The translations under genes were made by a program, and so were the position numbers. From the IMG/VR virus record IMGVR_UViG_3300017775_000642, positions 1 to 22,133 of that record: DNA of 22,133 nt. One strand, 5' to 3'. Numbering within the stretch: the first letter of the stretch is position 1; the number at the start of each line of letters is the position of its first letter. This stretch comes from a virus. Below are positions 6,906 through 13,492 of this stretch, in pieces. Under the pieces are notes generated by a model. It had not been told where the DNA came from, did not search any database, and saw only the letters and a list, made by a program, of their open reading frames with translations.

Positions 6906-7094
6906 TTACTTCCTCTTTTTATTTTCTTTCTCTTCTATGGGAGTTAAAGCAGCCACTTGTGCTTCTAGGTTATTCATCTCTTCTTGCATTTTTGCAACAG
7001 CCATCTTCAATACCGTATTTTCAGACATGAGATTGCCGATTTGACTACTAAGGTTATTGATAACCTCTTCTGGGTTAATATTTAAATCAGCCAT
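6906..7094 (-). CDS. Small coiled-coil protein (62 residues)
   Basis: Starts MADLNINPEEVINNLSSQIG with GGAGAAG immediately upstream of the ATG. Residues 8-52 are one heptad-patterned coiled coil (hydrophobic residues in VINNLSSQIGNLMSENTVLK, then MAVAKMQEEMNNLEAQVAAL), and the tail is basic (KENKKRK). A small oligomeric helix of this type often acts as a structural or chaperone-like phage accessory, but the role is unknown. Divergent from the BppU-like gene with 56 bp between starts. Confidence 0.65.
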   Translation of the reverse strand: MADLNINPEEVINNLSSQIGNLMSENTVLKMAVAKMQEEMNNLEAQVAALTPIEEKENKKRK

Positions 7095-7150
7095 ATTCTT
7101 CTCCGCTCGTGGGACTTGGAACAGGATAAACTACTTTTCGGAGGTACGCA

Positions 7151-7492
7151 ATGACCGCAGCAACTTACAATTTGACCTGCGAACAGGGTTCAACATTTGT
7201 TAAGAAATTCACGATCACCACCTCTGCGGGTGCTGCTCGCGATCTTAGCGCACACACGGCAAGAATGCAGGTACGACCTGATGTCGAATCCACTACAAAA
7301 ATTCTAGACCTGACATCATCTGGTGGGGACATCACCGTGAATTCAAGCGGAGAAATAGAAGTCACTGTCAACGCCGCTAGTACGGCTGCTCTCACTCAGG
7401 GAGGCGTCTACGATGTGGAGATAGAATTAAGTAGCGTCGTAGAACGAGTTATCGAAGGCGACTTTAATCTCAGTAAGGAAGTTACTAGGTAG
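7151..7492 (+). CDS. Phage structural Ig/BppU-like protein
   Basis: 113 residues, start supported by GGAGG 6 nt upstream. The all-beta pattern fits a family seen in many tailed phages: an N-terminal strand pair with EQGSTF-x-KKFT, then ARDLSAHTARMQVRPD, a GDITVNSSGEIEVTVNAAST stretch, YDVEIE, and a closing G-D-F-NLSKEVTR. The last two elements (YDxEI... and a terminal G-x-(F/V)-x-(V/L)S-x-EVTR) are the recognisable signature. Such proteins are virion (baseplate or tail) components or Ig-like decorations. It is a lone gene in this strand block and convergent with the membrane coiled-coil gene. Confidence 0.65.
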   Translation: MTAATYNLTCEQGSTFVKKFTITTSAGAARDLSAHTARMQVRPDVESTTKILDLTSSGGDITVNSSGEIEVTVNAASTAALTQGGVYDVEIELSSVVERVIEGDFNLSKEVTR

Positions 7493-7838
7493 GGTTGTGC
7501 CCCTTAGCCTTTTTCTTCGGATGGGCCTTCTTCTGGGGAGTCTTCTTCTCCGATAGTTCTATTACTAGTGCTTGTAGTTCTCTCCGCTCTGCATGACAGC
7601 GCTCCACATCTTTTTCCAGAGCAGTTATTCGACCCTCAAGAACTGCACGATCAGACAAATATTCTTGTTCCCGACGATCCATCTCGGCACGCAACTCGTC
7701 TCGCAAGCGTTGACCAATTTGGAAGTCGGACTGATACCGCTCAGTTTTATGCTTACGCCGCACGTTACGCTCCCTAAAGATTGCTGCTATAGCCACTAGG
7801 ACAGCACCGACTGCACCACTAGCAAAAATAGACTCCAT
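7485..7838 (-). CDS. Membrane-anchored coiled-coil protein
   Basis: 117 residues from the ATG at 7838, with GGAGGGA 8 nt upstream; the reading from 7913 would run over the divergent methyltransferase start. Residues 4-21 (IFASGAVGAVLVAIAAIF) form a single TM helix, followed by a positive stop-transfer (RERNVRRKHK). Residues 35-95 are a coiled coil (LRDELRAEMDRREQEYLSDR, LEGRITALEKDVERCHAERR), and the tail is Lys-rich (KKTPQKKAHPKKKAKG). The layout (N-terminal TM, periplasmic or cytoplasmic coil, basic tail) is seen in holin-associated and i-spanin-like proteins. I cannot assign a function. Confidence 0.65.
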   Translation of the reverse strand: MESIFASGAVGAVLVAIAAIFRERNVRRKHKTERYQSDFQIGQRLRDELRAEMDRREQEYLSDRAVLEGRITALEKDVERCHAERRELQALVIELSEKKTPQKKAHPKKKAKGHNPT

Positions 7839-7851
7839 CTGCGTTATCCCT

Positions 7852-7914
7852 CCATGGACAATCTCTGTCAACAATAACAAGTAGCAACATACTACTATTC
7901 CAACCATGGACAAT
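7852..7914. repeat. 11-bp direct repeat CCATGGACAAT flanking the divergent start region
   Basis: CCATGGACAAT occurs at 7852-7862 and again at 7904-7914, 52 bp apart start to start. The first copy overlaps the minus-strand Shine-Dalgarno and the second contains the methyltransferase start codon. This may be chance or a small operator pair. Confidence 0.4.
7893..7898 (+). promoter_or_regulatory. Candidate -10 (TACTAT) for a leaderless methyltransferase mRNA
   Basis: TACTAT ends 7 nt before the ATG at 7906, and no Shine-Dalgarno precedes that ATG. A TANNNT box at this distance would place the transcription start at or next to the A of ATG, as in leaderless actinobacterial genes. Confidence 0.4.
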
Positions 7915-8478
7915 AAATTAAACGTCGGTTGTGGAACCCATTACATAAATGGTTGGACCAATACCGATGTATGGCAGGATGATAAACACACCCCAGATAT
8001 TCTGTTGAAGGCCAATGAGCCTTATCCATTTGACGACAACTCCATAGATTGCATTTACCTTGGGCACGTTCTGGAACACATCCCTTGGCTAGAAGTTGCA
8101 ATATTCCTAAACGACATGCAACGGATTGCAAAACCCGAAGCGCCCATTCTCATAGCCGGACCAGACCTTTACAGAACCATCAAACTCTGGCGTGAAGGAC
8201 AACTCCCATGGGATCTAGTTGAGTCCGTCATGGAGCATCAGGACATTGACGCTTCCATCAATCGACTAGAAAGCAACACCGACTACTGGGAAAATGCAGC
8301 CCATCATTGGAACTGTCATGAGGCAAGACTTCTTGAAATTACCAAGAGAATTTTCCCCAACGCCACAGCGATCAGTAATGACATAACTTCCAGCCCATGG
8401 CTGGATCCGATAACAGGTATTGAGTGGCCCGTGGTGGGCTATTCCCCTTGGCAGTGTGCCGTAAGGTGTACCGCATGA
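7906..8478 (+). CDS. Class I SAM-dependent methyltransferase (Methyltransf_11-like)
   Basis: 190 residues. LNVGCGTHYINGWTNTDV (5-22) is motif I plus the acidic end of strand 2 (D21). PDILLKANEPYPFDDNSIDC (30-49) and IYLGHVLEHI (50-59) are the usual motif II/III wording of small predicted SAM methyltransferases linked to polysaccharide loci. The C-terminal part contains the WPVVGYSPWQCAV stretch, likely the last strands. There is no Shine-Dalgarno, and a TACTAT box lies 7 nt upstream. It heads a four-gene operon with a coiled-coil protein, a dioxygenase and a glycosyltransferase, so its acceptor is probably a sugar or small-molecule intermediate. Confidence 0.85.
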   Translation: MDNKLNVGCGTHYINGWTNTDVWQDDKHTPDILLKANEPYPFDDNSIDCIYLGHVLEHIPWLEVAIFLNDMQRIAKPEAPILIAGPDLYRTIKLWREGQLPWDLVESVMEHQDIDASINRLESNTDYWENAAHHWNCHEARLLEITKRIFPNATAISNDITSSPWLDPITGIEWPVVGYSPWQCAVRCTA

Positions 8479-8633
8479 GTTTTGATACTGGCAACTTTGA
8501 AGAACATCTCCTTCAGGAGATAGCCGACCTGAAGGATGTAATCGCAGATCAAGAAGAACGCATTCGTTCCTTTGATCAAAGACTCGGAATTCATTGGAAG
8601 ATCATTGAAAAACAAGTGGATTGGGTGATATGA
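8475..8633 (+). CDS. Small coiled-coil protein (52 residues)
   Basis: The ATG at 8475 overlaps the methyltransferase TGA (ATGA), and its own TGA overlaps the dioxygenase ATG at 8630 in the same way. A longer in-frame reading from 8424 lies inside the methyltransferase gene. Residues 8-45 (EEHLLQEIADLKDVIADQEE, then RIRSFDQRLGIHWKII) form an amphipathic helix. Its place between two enzymes suggests a partner or adaptor. No family recognised. Confidence 0.6.
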   Translation: MSFDTGNFEEHLLQEIADLKDVIADQEERIRSFDQRLGIHWKIIEKQVDWVI

Positions 8634-9508
8634 ACATCCATCCAGATTATTTTAAAGGATTTTATGAGGCCGATGTTATAGAAGATTGGCCAAACAGAAG
8701 TGAACTCCCTTGGTTAGACCAAGAATCCAACGGGCCGGAAACAGACCTTCAGGCCGAATGGCAAGATGACGGTGTGGTCATTCTCTCAGAATTTATGCCC
8801 GATGAACTAATAGATGATTATTGTGAGGCTTGGATAAAAGACAACGGAAGTCACAAGATTCGACCGATGGGCTGGCCCTTCGACGTTCCTTATATGTATG
8901 TCAACTCTCTTATGGACATGCTTTCGTACAAGCCGCTCACGGATATCATGACAAGTCTTATTGGTGAACCAATGGCCACGCACCTGAACCTCACGGGCTG
9001 GCGCTCCACACAGAGGAATTGGCATCAAGATGGGTATTTAAACCCTGATACCAACCGTGACTTTTACATGGCCGTCTGGGTTGCCCTTGATGATATCCAT
9101 CCAGACGCAGGACCATTTCAATTTGTTCGTGGTTCACACAGGTTCCCGGTGATCACCAACGAAAAGATTCTCGGCGTTCTCGGACCTAATGCAAAGTCTG
9201 ATCCGAATTGGCCTAAGTATTCAGAAGAAATACTCACACCCCTTTTTGAACAACTCATCGTGGACGCCGACCTGACGGTGGAACCGTTCTTGGCCAAACG
9301 TGGGGACGTTCTGCTGTGGCATGGAAGACTCATGCATCGTGGAAGCATCCCGAACGATCCCGAACTAGAACGACGAGCCTGTATCGCCCACTTCTCTGGC
9401 ATTTGGCACAGACCCGATATGCCTAGTCCAGCATTGTCTCGGATCGGTTTCAGGCATCATCACCAACTAGACGGACATTATTTTCCCATTACTCAAAATT
9501 ATGTCTGA
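8630..9508 (+). CDS. Phytanoyl-CoA dioxygenase (PhyH)-family 2OG-Fe(II) oxygenase
   Basis: 292 residues from the ATG at 8630 (overlap ATGA with the preceding gene); a TTG at 8621 is possible. DDGVVILSEFMPDELIDDY (46-64) is the usual PhyH N-terminus. The iron triad is visible as WHQDG with H132 and D134, and LMHRGS with H236; R248/R249 follow and may bind the 2-oxoglutarate carboxylate. AGPFQFVRGSHRF (160-172) is the typical GSH strand motif. The family hydroxylates small substrates such as lipids, nucleosides or secondary metabolites; the substrate here is unknown. Being between a methyltransferase and a glycosyltransferase, it likely helps to decorate a glycan or nucleotide precursor. Confidence 0.9.
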   Translation: MNIHPDYFKGFYEADVIEDWPNRSELPWLDQESNGPETDLQAEWQDDGVVILSEFMPDELIDDYCEAWIKDNGSHKIRPMGWPFDVPYMYVNSLMDMLSYKPLTDIMTSLIGEPMATHLNLTGWRSTQRNWHQDGYLNPDTNRDFYMAVWVALDDIHPDAGPFQFVRGSHRFPVITNEKILGVLGPNAKSDPNWPKYSEEILTPLFEQLIVDADLTVEPFLAKRGDVLLWHGRLMHRGSIPNDPELERRACIAHFSGIWHRPDMPSPALSRIGFRHHHQLDGHYFPITQNYV

Positions 9509-10117
9509 ATGCTAACTGTAATCATTGCTTCTTACCAGTATGGCCATCTGGCCGCACACTGTATTGAAAGTCTTTTATCCCAAACAAGACAGCCAGACAA
9601 GATTCTGTTTGTCGATGATGGTGTTGGTGACTGCACACATCTCCCAGATATTTATCCTGAGATTGAGTACGTCTTGCGGGAGGAAAACCTTGGCACGGTA
9701 GACAACTTCCAAGACATGCTCATGAGAGTGCAAACCGAATACACAATGTTTATCGGTGCGGACAACTGGTTCCGTTCCGATGCTGTGGAGAAACTGTTGG
9801 AACAAGATGCCGACATTGTTACTTACGAAATCATGGTGACCGGAGAGTTCAAGATGGGTCATCGTGACGCGGGATTGCCTGACGTTATAAGAGGTGGGGA
9901 TGTCTACTGGCGTTGGGACGGACATCACGGTTCCATGATGTATCGCACATCCTTTGGACAGGCAGCGGGGTACGCGGCCAAGGAAGGACTAGAACACGCG
10001 TGCGAGGATTGGGAACTATGGGATCGGATGTTGGAGAAGGGTGCCACCGTTGCCCACATAGAAGAACCGCTGCTCTACTACAGGAGACACAGAGAGAACT
10101 TTATCGACTGCCGCTAA
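9509..10117 (+). CDS. Family 2 glycosyltransferase (GT2, GT-A fold)
   Basis: 202 residues; the ATG directly follows the upstream TGA. MLTVIIASYQYGHLAAHCIE starts the Rossmann-like domain, QTRQPDKILFVDDG contains D36/D37, and GADN (83-86) stands where the DxD metal/sugar-nucleotide motif is expected (only one acidic residue before Asn). CEDWELWDRM (165-174) supplies the conserved ED/W acceptor-site motif. The C-terminus ends PLLYYRRHRENF, typical of GT2 domains. It is a soluble enzyme without TM segments, short compared with usual 250-300-residue GT2s. It may glycosylate a phage or host surface component. Its stop codon overlaps the stop of the convergent dioxygenase. Confidence 0.9.
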   Translation: MLTVIIASYQYGHLAAHCIESLLSQTRQPDKILFVDDGVGDCTHLPDIYPEIEYVLREENLGTVDNFQDMLMRVQTEYTMFIGADNWFRSDAVEKLLEQDADIVTYEIMVTGEFKMGHRDAGLPDVIRGGDVYWRWDGHHGSMMYRTSFGQAAGYAAKEGLEHACEDWELWDRMLEKGATVAHIEEPLLYYRRHRENFIDCR

Positions 10118-10842
10118 GGGATTCTGCGAGGGTCAATATTTTCAACGACATTCCCATTTACAAGATAATCGGGATAGTCGCTTGCTGATCTAGTTCGACA
10201 GAATCCATTCATGTAAGTCATTCTAGAATCAGTTGACTTATTTGCTTCGCTCCCGTGAACAATCATCACCGACCAAAGCATCATGTCACCTTTTCGGGCT
10301 GTGTACTTCTTTCCCTTGTACCGCTTTCTTTCAAAGGCTCGTAGATCCTCAGGAATACTGAACGAATCCCAAAAGTGTGACCCCGTGATGAATTCGACAG
10401 GACTGTTATCTTCCTTGATGTCATCCACAACAATAATTGTTTGCAGATAGTCAGTAGGAAGAGTGGAAGAAAAGATATGGCTTTCTCTAAAGATCGTGTC
10501 CCGGTGCCAAGCGAAGGTGTCGAAGTCTCCGGCTTCTCTAAAATAGATTTGATTATTGATTTGCCGGACATCATCTCCAAGAAACTCACGCACAATATCG
10601 AACATACGTTCGTCTGTTCTGATGGAGTTGAGATACTCGTTGGCTAATGCAGGGAAAAAGATTAGAGACTTTTTGTTGTATGCCTGCTCGCTTGGAACAT
10701 GCCTGTACCCGGATTGTTTTATCTGATCGTCAGTAACCCCGTATGCCTCTTCTTTAATCCGGTCGCATTCCTCTGCGGAGAACACCGAAGGAATAACGAC
10801 AACACCGTCTTCCTCATAGGCGCGCTTAAATCCAGTCAACAT
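10114..10842 (-). CDS. Second PhyH-family 2OG-Fe(II) oxygenase
   Basis: 242 residues from the ATG at 10842 (MLTGFKRAYEEDGVVVIP), which begins the PhyH fold naturally; ATGs at 10872 and 10869 add ten residues and have AAGG upstream, so the start is uncertain. The triad is visible: WHRD with H113 and D115, IVHGSEA with H196, and SRMTY with R207 as probable 2OG ligand. NSPVEFITGSHFWDS contains the GSH motif. It overlaps the deacetylase gene by 17 bp. It is only distantly similar to the plus-strand PhyH protein at 8630-9508, so it is a separate acquisition or an old duplicate. Substrate unknown; its neighbours (deacetylase, methyltransferase) suggest glycan chemistry. Confidence 0.88.
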   Translation of the reverse strand: MLTGFKRAYEEDGVVVIPSVFSAEECDRIKEEAYGVTDDQIKQSGYRHVPSEQAYNKKSLIFFPALANEYLNSIRTDERMFDIVREFLGDDVRQINNQIYFREAGDFDTFAWHRDTIFRESHIFSSTLPTDYLQTIIVVDDIKEDNSPVEFITGSHFWDSFSIPEDLRAFERKRYKGKKYTARKGDMMLWSVMIVHGSEANKSTDSRMTYMNGFCRTRSASDYPDYLVNGNVVENIDPRRIP

Positions 10843-11332
10843 AATTACTGAAAAGTCTATACGGGTCATCATGTACGCCTTGAGTAACTGCGTATGCCTG
10901 CTTATAGCCCGCCCGCTTCACACATTGAACAACCAGATCGTTGTATTCGCCATAGGGATAGCGAAAATATTTTGTTTGAAACGGCGCTGCCACCTCCTGC
11001 GTGATCTCCCTTTCGGACAGTTCACAAAGGTTTCTGTGTGACCAAGTGTGCCATCCGATCTCAAAGTCGTATCTCCTACATAGTTCTTTGACTTCGCCAA
11101 GTGTGCAGAAACTTTCCAGTTTGGGCACGTTTTCTAAATCGAATTCGTTATTGCCGCCCAGATGATCCCCCATAACGAACATAATCCCAGACTTGTTTCG
11201 CAAAACATCCTGATTTTTGTAAACACTACGGTAGACGCCATCGAAACCTATGGGTTCTTGACAGGCAAGGATCTGCTCACGGGTGTGATAGTTGGAATGT
11301 TTTATATTCCCGATGTTATGTGCAAGTCTCAT
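10826..11332 (-). CDS. Polysaccharide deacetylase (CE4/NodB-like) with atypical motif 1
   Basis: 168 residues, starting inside the last codons of the methyltransferase gene (17-bp overlap). The NodB-homology motifs: motif 2 is clear as IGWHTWSHRNL with H95 and H99 (HxxxH metal ligands); motif 3 is KYFRYPYGEYN (121-131). Motif 1, normally TFDDG, reads IGFDGVY (D31), so one of the two aspartates is missing. The domain is short (200 is usual) and has no signal peptide, so it would act in the cytoplasm. The family removes N- or O-acetyl groups from polysaccharides; here perhaps a lipid- or nucleotide-linked sugar. The lost Asp may mean reduced or altered activity. Confidence 0.82.
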   Translation of the reverse strand: MRLAHNIGNIKHSNYHTREQILACQEPIGFDGVYRSVYKNQDVLRNKSGIMFVMGDHLGGNNEFDLENVPKLESFCTLGEVKELCRRYDFEIGWHTWSHRNLCELSEREITQEVAAPFQTKYFRYPYGEYNDLVVQCVKRAGYKQAYAVTQGVHDDPYRLFSNYVDWI

Positions 11333-11801
11333 AAACGTTGAATACCGAAGTGTATTCCCTGTAAGGAAATTTGAAAGTATCTACCATTCTCCCAAATGGA
11401 TAGGGCAACAACCAATCATCTATTCCACCGATACAGACATACTTACTGGCAGCGTCCAACGCTTGCTTGGCTATTCGTTCATGGTCGTACTGCCTATACA
11501 GCAAACCGGTAACTAGAACTAGATCGTACTTTCCTTTCGGGGCGAACACGCGTTCGACATTCTTAGGAAACCTGCTTGCAGCATTGTCACTGATCTCTAT
11601 CCCGTGGATCTCTTTAGCGGGAAGATCCCCCGTTATGAACCCCTGACCAGCACCGATGTCCAATGCTCTGTCGAAGTATTCATCCAGATTATCTAAAACT
11701 GTCAGATAAAAACGTTTGCGGTAGATGTCATCAGGCGTGACCGTGTAATCCCACGGATCATTCTGCTCATACCATTCTTCAAGTTCTTGCTTGGTCTGCA
11801 T
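11316..11801 (-). CDS. Class I SAM-dependent methyltransferase (NodS-like)
   Basis: 161 residues; the ATG directly follows the TGA of the upstream gene. The N-terminus EEWYEQNDPWDYTVTPDDIY resembles NodS/tellurite-type methyltransferases that begin with a (Y/F)-x-x-xDPW motif. Motif I is LDIGAGQGFIT (47-57), the acidic residue after strand 2 is E69 (HGIEIS), and KYDLVLVTGLLYRQYD (91-106) is the motif-II strand. NodS-type enzymes N-methylate sugar amines next to deacetylated positions, and the next gene is a deacetylase, so deacetylation followed by N-methylation of an amino sugar is a natural reading. This is inference. Confidence 0.85.
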   Translation of the reverse strand: MQTKQELEEWYEQNDPWDYTVTPDDIYRKRFYLTVLDNLDEYFDRALDIGAGQGFITGDLPAKEIHGIEISDNAASRFPKNVERVFAPKGKYDLVLVTGLLYRQYDHERIAKQALDAASKYVCIGGIDDWLLPYPFGRMVDTFKFPYREYTSVFNVYETCT

Positions 11802-12644
11802 TCATAACGCTTCGATTTGGTCTGCAATTCTCCTGAGTTGATCGGACAGACTCGGAGCCATCTCAGCCATCGTGTCCACCGGCTTCGGCGGTGCCTCAAT
11901 GATCTTCTCTGATTCTGCGGTTTCCTTAGCAGCCTCTTCCTTTTCAGCAATCATCCGGGCAATGGCATCCCAGTCAATGCCGGGATCCAACGGATCAGGA
12001 CCAAGATTCTCCAACTTGTAATCGGAGATGTCCCACGCCATATTCTCAGGAGACACAGCAGGTCCGCCGTAGTAAGCGTCCAGCCACGCCCATACCACCG
12101 CCGTCTTGTCAGTAACGACAAGATTGTGGCGAACCCAATCGCCTCCGTCTACTCGGGCACGAATAAAACCTTCATCAAAATCGGCTTCACATTCAAAAAG
12201 AACAGCATTGCCGCCCACCTTGAGTTGTCCAACCTTGACCGAATCGCCCCACTTCGGAACTTGACCTAGATGATAGAAGTACATGCCGATAGGCATAAAC
12301 CCATCTTTAGTCTTGCCAAACCATGTGCGGAATGAAAACCCGTCCGGATTGGGTTGTCGGTTGCCGTGCCCGTAGGACCGGCCCCTGCTGTCCTTATAGC
12401 GAAGGTCAGCAAACCCCAGCGTCTTTCCCGTACTGTGGGAATTCCAATTGCCAAGTGCCCTCACCATGTAAGAAACTTTCACATGGCGACACGGAGGCAC
12501 CTCTTTGTAGAGGGCACACCCGTAGTGATTACCCTCACGGAACATCAGCCGTAGAGCGTCACCGCTCACATAAGCGTTTTTGATGTCCCCGCTCCACGAA
12601 TCCTGCCACCCCTCTTCAAAGGTTTCATGAACCAAAATGGACAT
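11802..12644 (-). CDS. Lectin/polysaccharide-lyase-like beta-sandwich protein
   Basis: 280 residues; the ATG at 12644 has AGGAG 7 nt upstream. Residues 1-215 are strand-rich with KVSYMVRALGNWNSHSTGKT, GFSFRTWFGKTKDGFMPIGM, YFYHLGQV-type and VVWAWLDAYYGGPAVSPENM segments. The order (long beta strand, FxxR, YxxH, then W-x-D-x-YYGG-x-x-SPEN) resembles the concanavalin-like fold of PL14/alginate-lyase-type and LamG proteins found in phages. The C-terminal ~65 residues switch to a charged helix (AIARMIAEKEEAAKETAESE) and end in IADQIEAL, perhaps an attachment or trimerising tail. It leads the minus-strand half of the modification island. It might bind or cleave surface polysaccharide, as a virion protein. 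Catalytic residues cannot be named with confidence. Confidence 0.6.
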   Translation of the reverse strand: MSILVHETFEEGWQDSWSGDIKNAYVSGDALRLMFREGNHYGCALYKEVPPCRHVKVSYMVRALGNWNSHSTGKTLGFADLRYKDSRGRSYGHGNRQPNPDGFSFRTWFGKTKDGFMPIGMYFYHLGQVPKWGDSVKVGQLKVGGNAVLFECEADFDEGFIRARVDGGDWVRHNLVVTDKTAVVWAWLDAYYGGPAVSPENMAWDISDYKLENLGPDPLDPGIDWDAIARMIAEKEEAAKETAESEKIIEAPPKPVDTMAEMAPSLSDQLRRIADQIEAL

Positions 12645-12661
12645 GGCTAACTCCTAACTTT

Positions 12662-13024
12662 TTACCGCTTACCTCCGTGATACTCGGTTGCGTGACCTTC
12701 TTTGATCATCACATCGTTTAAACAAATACCTTCTTCGTTGACTATCCGCCCTAAAACCCGACCGAACTTTCCCTTTTTATCTAACGAAGTTTCGATAATC
12801 GGATTCATCCCTGCTTCTTCAAGAAGCCAACGGCCAACAAAATCTTTTGCAGCAAGGCCCAAAGCCTTCTCTTCCAAATCTCTGGTGCGCGATTCCGGAG
12901 CATTTATTCCTAAAAAACGAACACGCGATCTGTAGGTAATATCAAAGCCCAAGTCCAATTCAACATCAATAGTGTCACCATCAACAATGTGGGTGACCTT
13001 GGCTCGGTACTGATACAGACTCAT
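12662..13024 (-). CDS. Thermonuclease (staphylococcal nuclease-like, SNase)
   Basis: 120 residues covering a complete SNase domain without signal peptide or extra domains. Motifs in order: VDGDTIDVEL (14-23) with the calcium-site aspartates, RVRFLGINAPE (34-44) with the catalytic Arg and Glu, GKFGRVLGR (85-93) with the second Arg, and the C-terminal LNDVMIKEGHATEY. Family members cleave DNA and RNA with Ca2+. The lack of a secretion signal suggests action inside the cell, for instance on host nucleic acids. There is no Shine-Dalgarno; a TAGTAT box lies 6 nt upstream of the ATG. It is separated from the lectin-like gene by 17 bp and from the upstream membrane gene by 69 bp. Confidence 0.9.
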   Translation of the reverse strand: MSLYQYRAKVTHIVDGDTIDVELDLGFDITYRSRVRFLGINAPESRTRDLEEKALGLAAKDFVGRWLLEEAGMNPIIETSLDKKGKFGRVLGRIVNEEGICLNDVMIKEGHATEYHGGKR

Positions 13025-13030
13025 TCAAAT

Positions 13031-13036
13031 ATACTA
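13031..13036 (-). promoter_or_regulatory. Candidate -10 (TAGTAT) for a leaderless SNase mRNA
   Basis: On the minus strand TAGTAT ends 6 nt before the ATG at 13024, in an AT-rich stretch with no Shine-Dalgarno. The 69-bp gap to the preceding gene leaves room for a promoter. It matches the pattern at 7893 and 21483. Confidence 0.4.
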
Positions 13037-13093
13037 TTACACTACTCAACTAACTCAATGAAGATACATTCACCCGGACACTCGTCAGTTGCA

Positions 13094-13468
13094 TTACTTC
13101 TCCGAATTAAGGACTTTTTCAAACATCCTTCCAGCAATCAAAGCCAATACCATCGCTATTCCCGCTGCGACCAATGAGGTCTGGGCAATATCAGCCCTTG
13201 AAGTACCATAGGTTGGCGACTGGGCGATCATCTCCACCCCAAATGTTGCTGCACCACACAGTAAAGCCCGTGTCCATTTGTTGACACGAAGTCCAATTAT
13301 CGCTGCCACAGTTGCGATAACCGCTGTTATTCCACCTGATCTAAAAGCATTAGCCCAATGATCACCTGTAATAGCCGACACATCACCATTAGTCATTGCT
13401 GTAAGACAGCCAAGAAACGTACTCGTCAAGTGCGTTTGTGGCTGCGCCATCTTGATGCGTTCAATCAT
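13094..13468 (-). CDS. Three-TM membrane protein, holin-like candidate
   Basis: 124 residues from the ATG at 13468 (MIERIKMAQPQTHLTSTFLG), with GGGGG about 9 nt upstream; ATGs at 13477 and 13450 are alternatives. Hydrophobic segments are at 44-62 (SGGITAVIATVAAIIGLRV-like), 67-82 and 95-113 (AQTSLVAAGIAMVLALIAGR). Small size, three TM helices, Gly/Ala-rich helices and a charged tail (EKVLNSEK) fit class-I holins, but I do not recognise a Pfam signature. It follows the giant lipoprotein by 24 bp and precedes the nuclease. A dedicated partner of the lipoprotein is as likely as a second holin. Confidence 0.65.
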   Translation of the reverse strand: MIERIKMAQPQTHLTSTFLGCLTAMTNGDVSAITGDHWANAFRSGGITAVIATVAAIIGLRVNKWTRALLCGAATFGVEMIAQSPTYGTSRADIAQTSLVAAGIAMVLALIAGRMFEKVLNSEK

Positions 13469-13492
13469 TCTAATCATCCCCCATTACAATAT

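Noticed and set aside
7895-8131. Minus-strand 78-codon frame inside the methyltransferase
   Set aside because: Antisense shadow of a clear methyltransferase; Cys/His/Trp-rich peptide without motif.
13042-13095. Minus-strand peptide tail reading TDECPGECIFIELVE, resembling a ferredoxin C-terminus
   Set aside because: No ATG or GTG start in this frame. It overlaps the end of the three-TM gene and is followed by the SNase promoter region. About 30 codons at most; a CxxxC by chance is likely.
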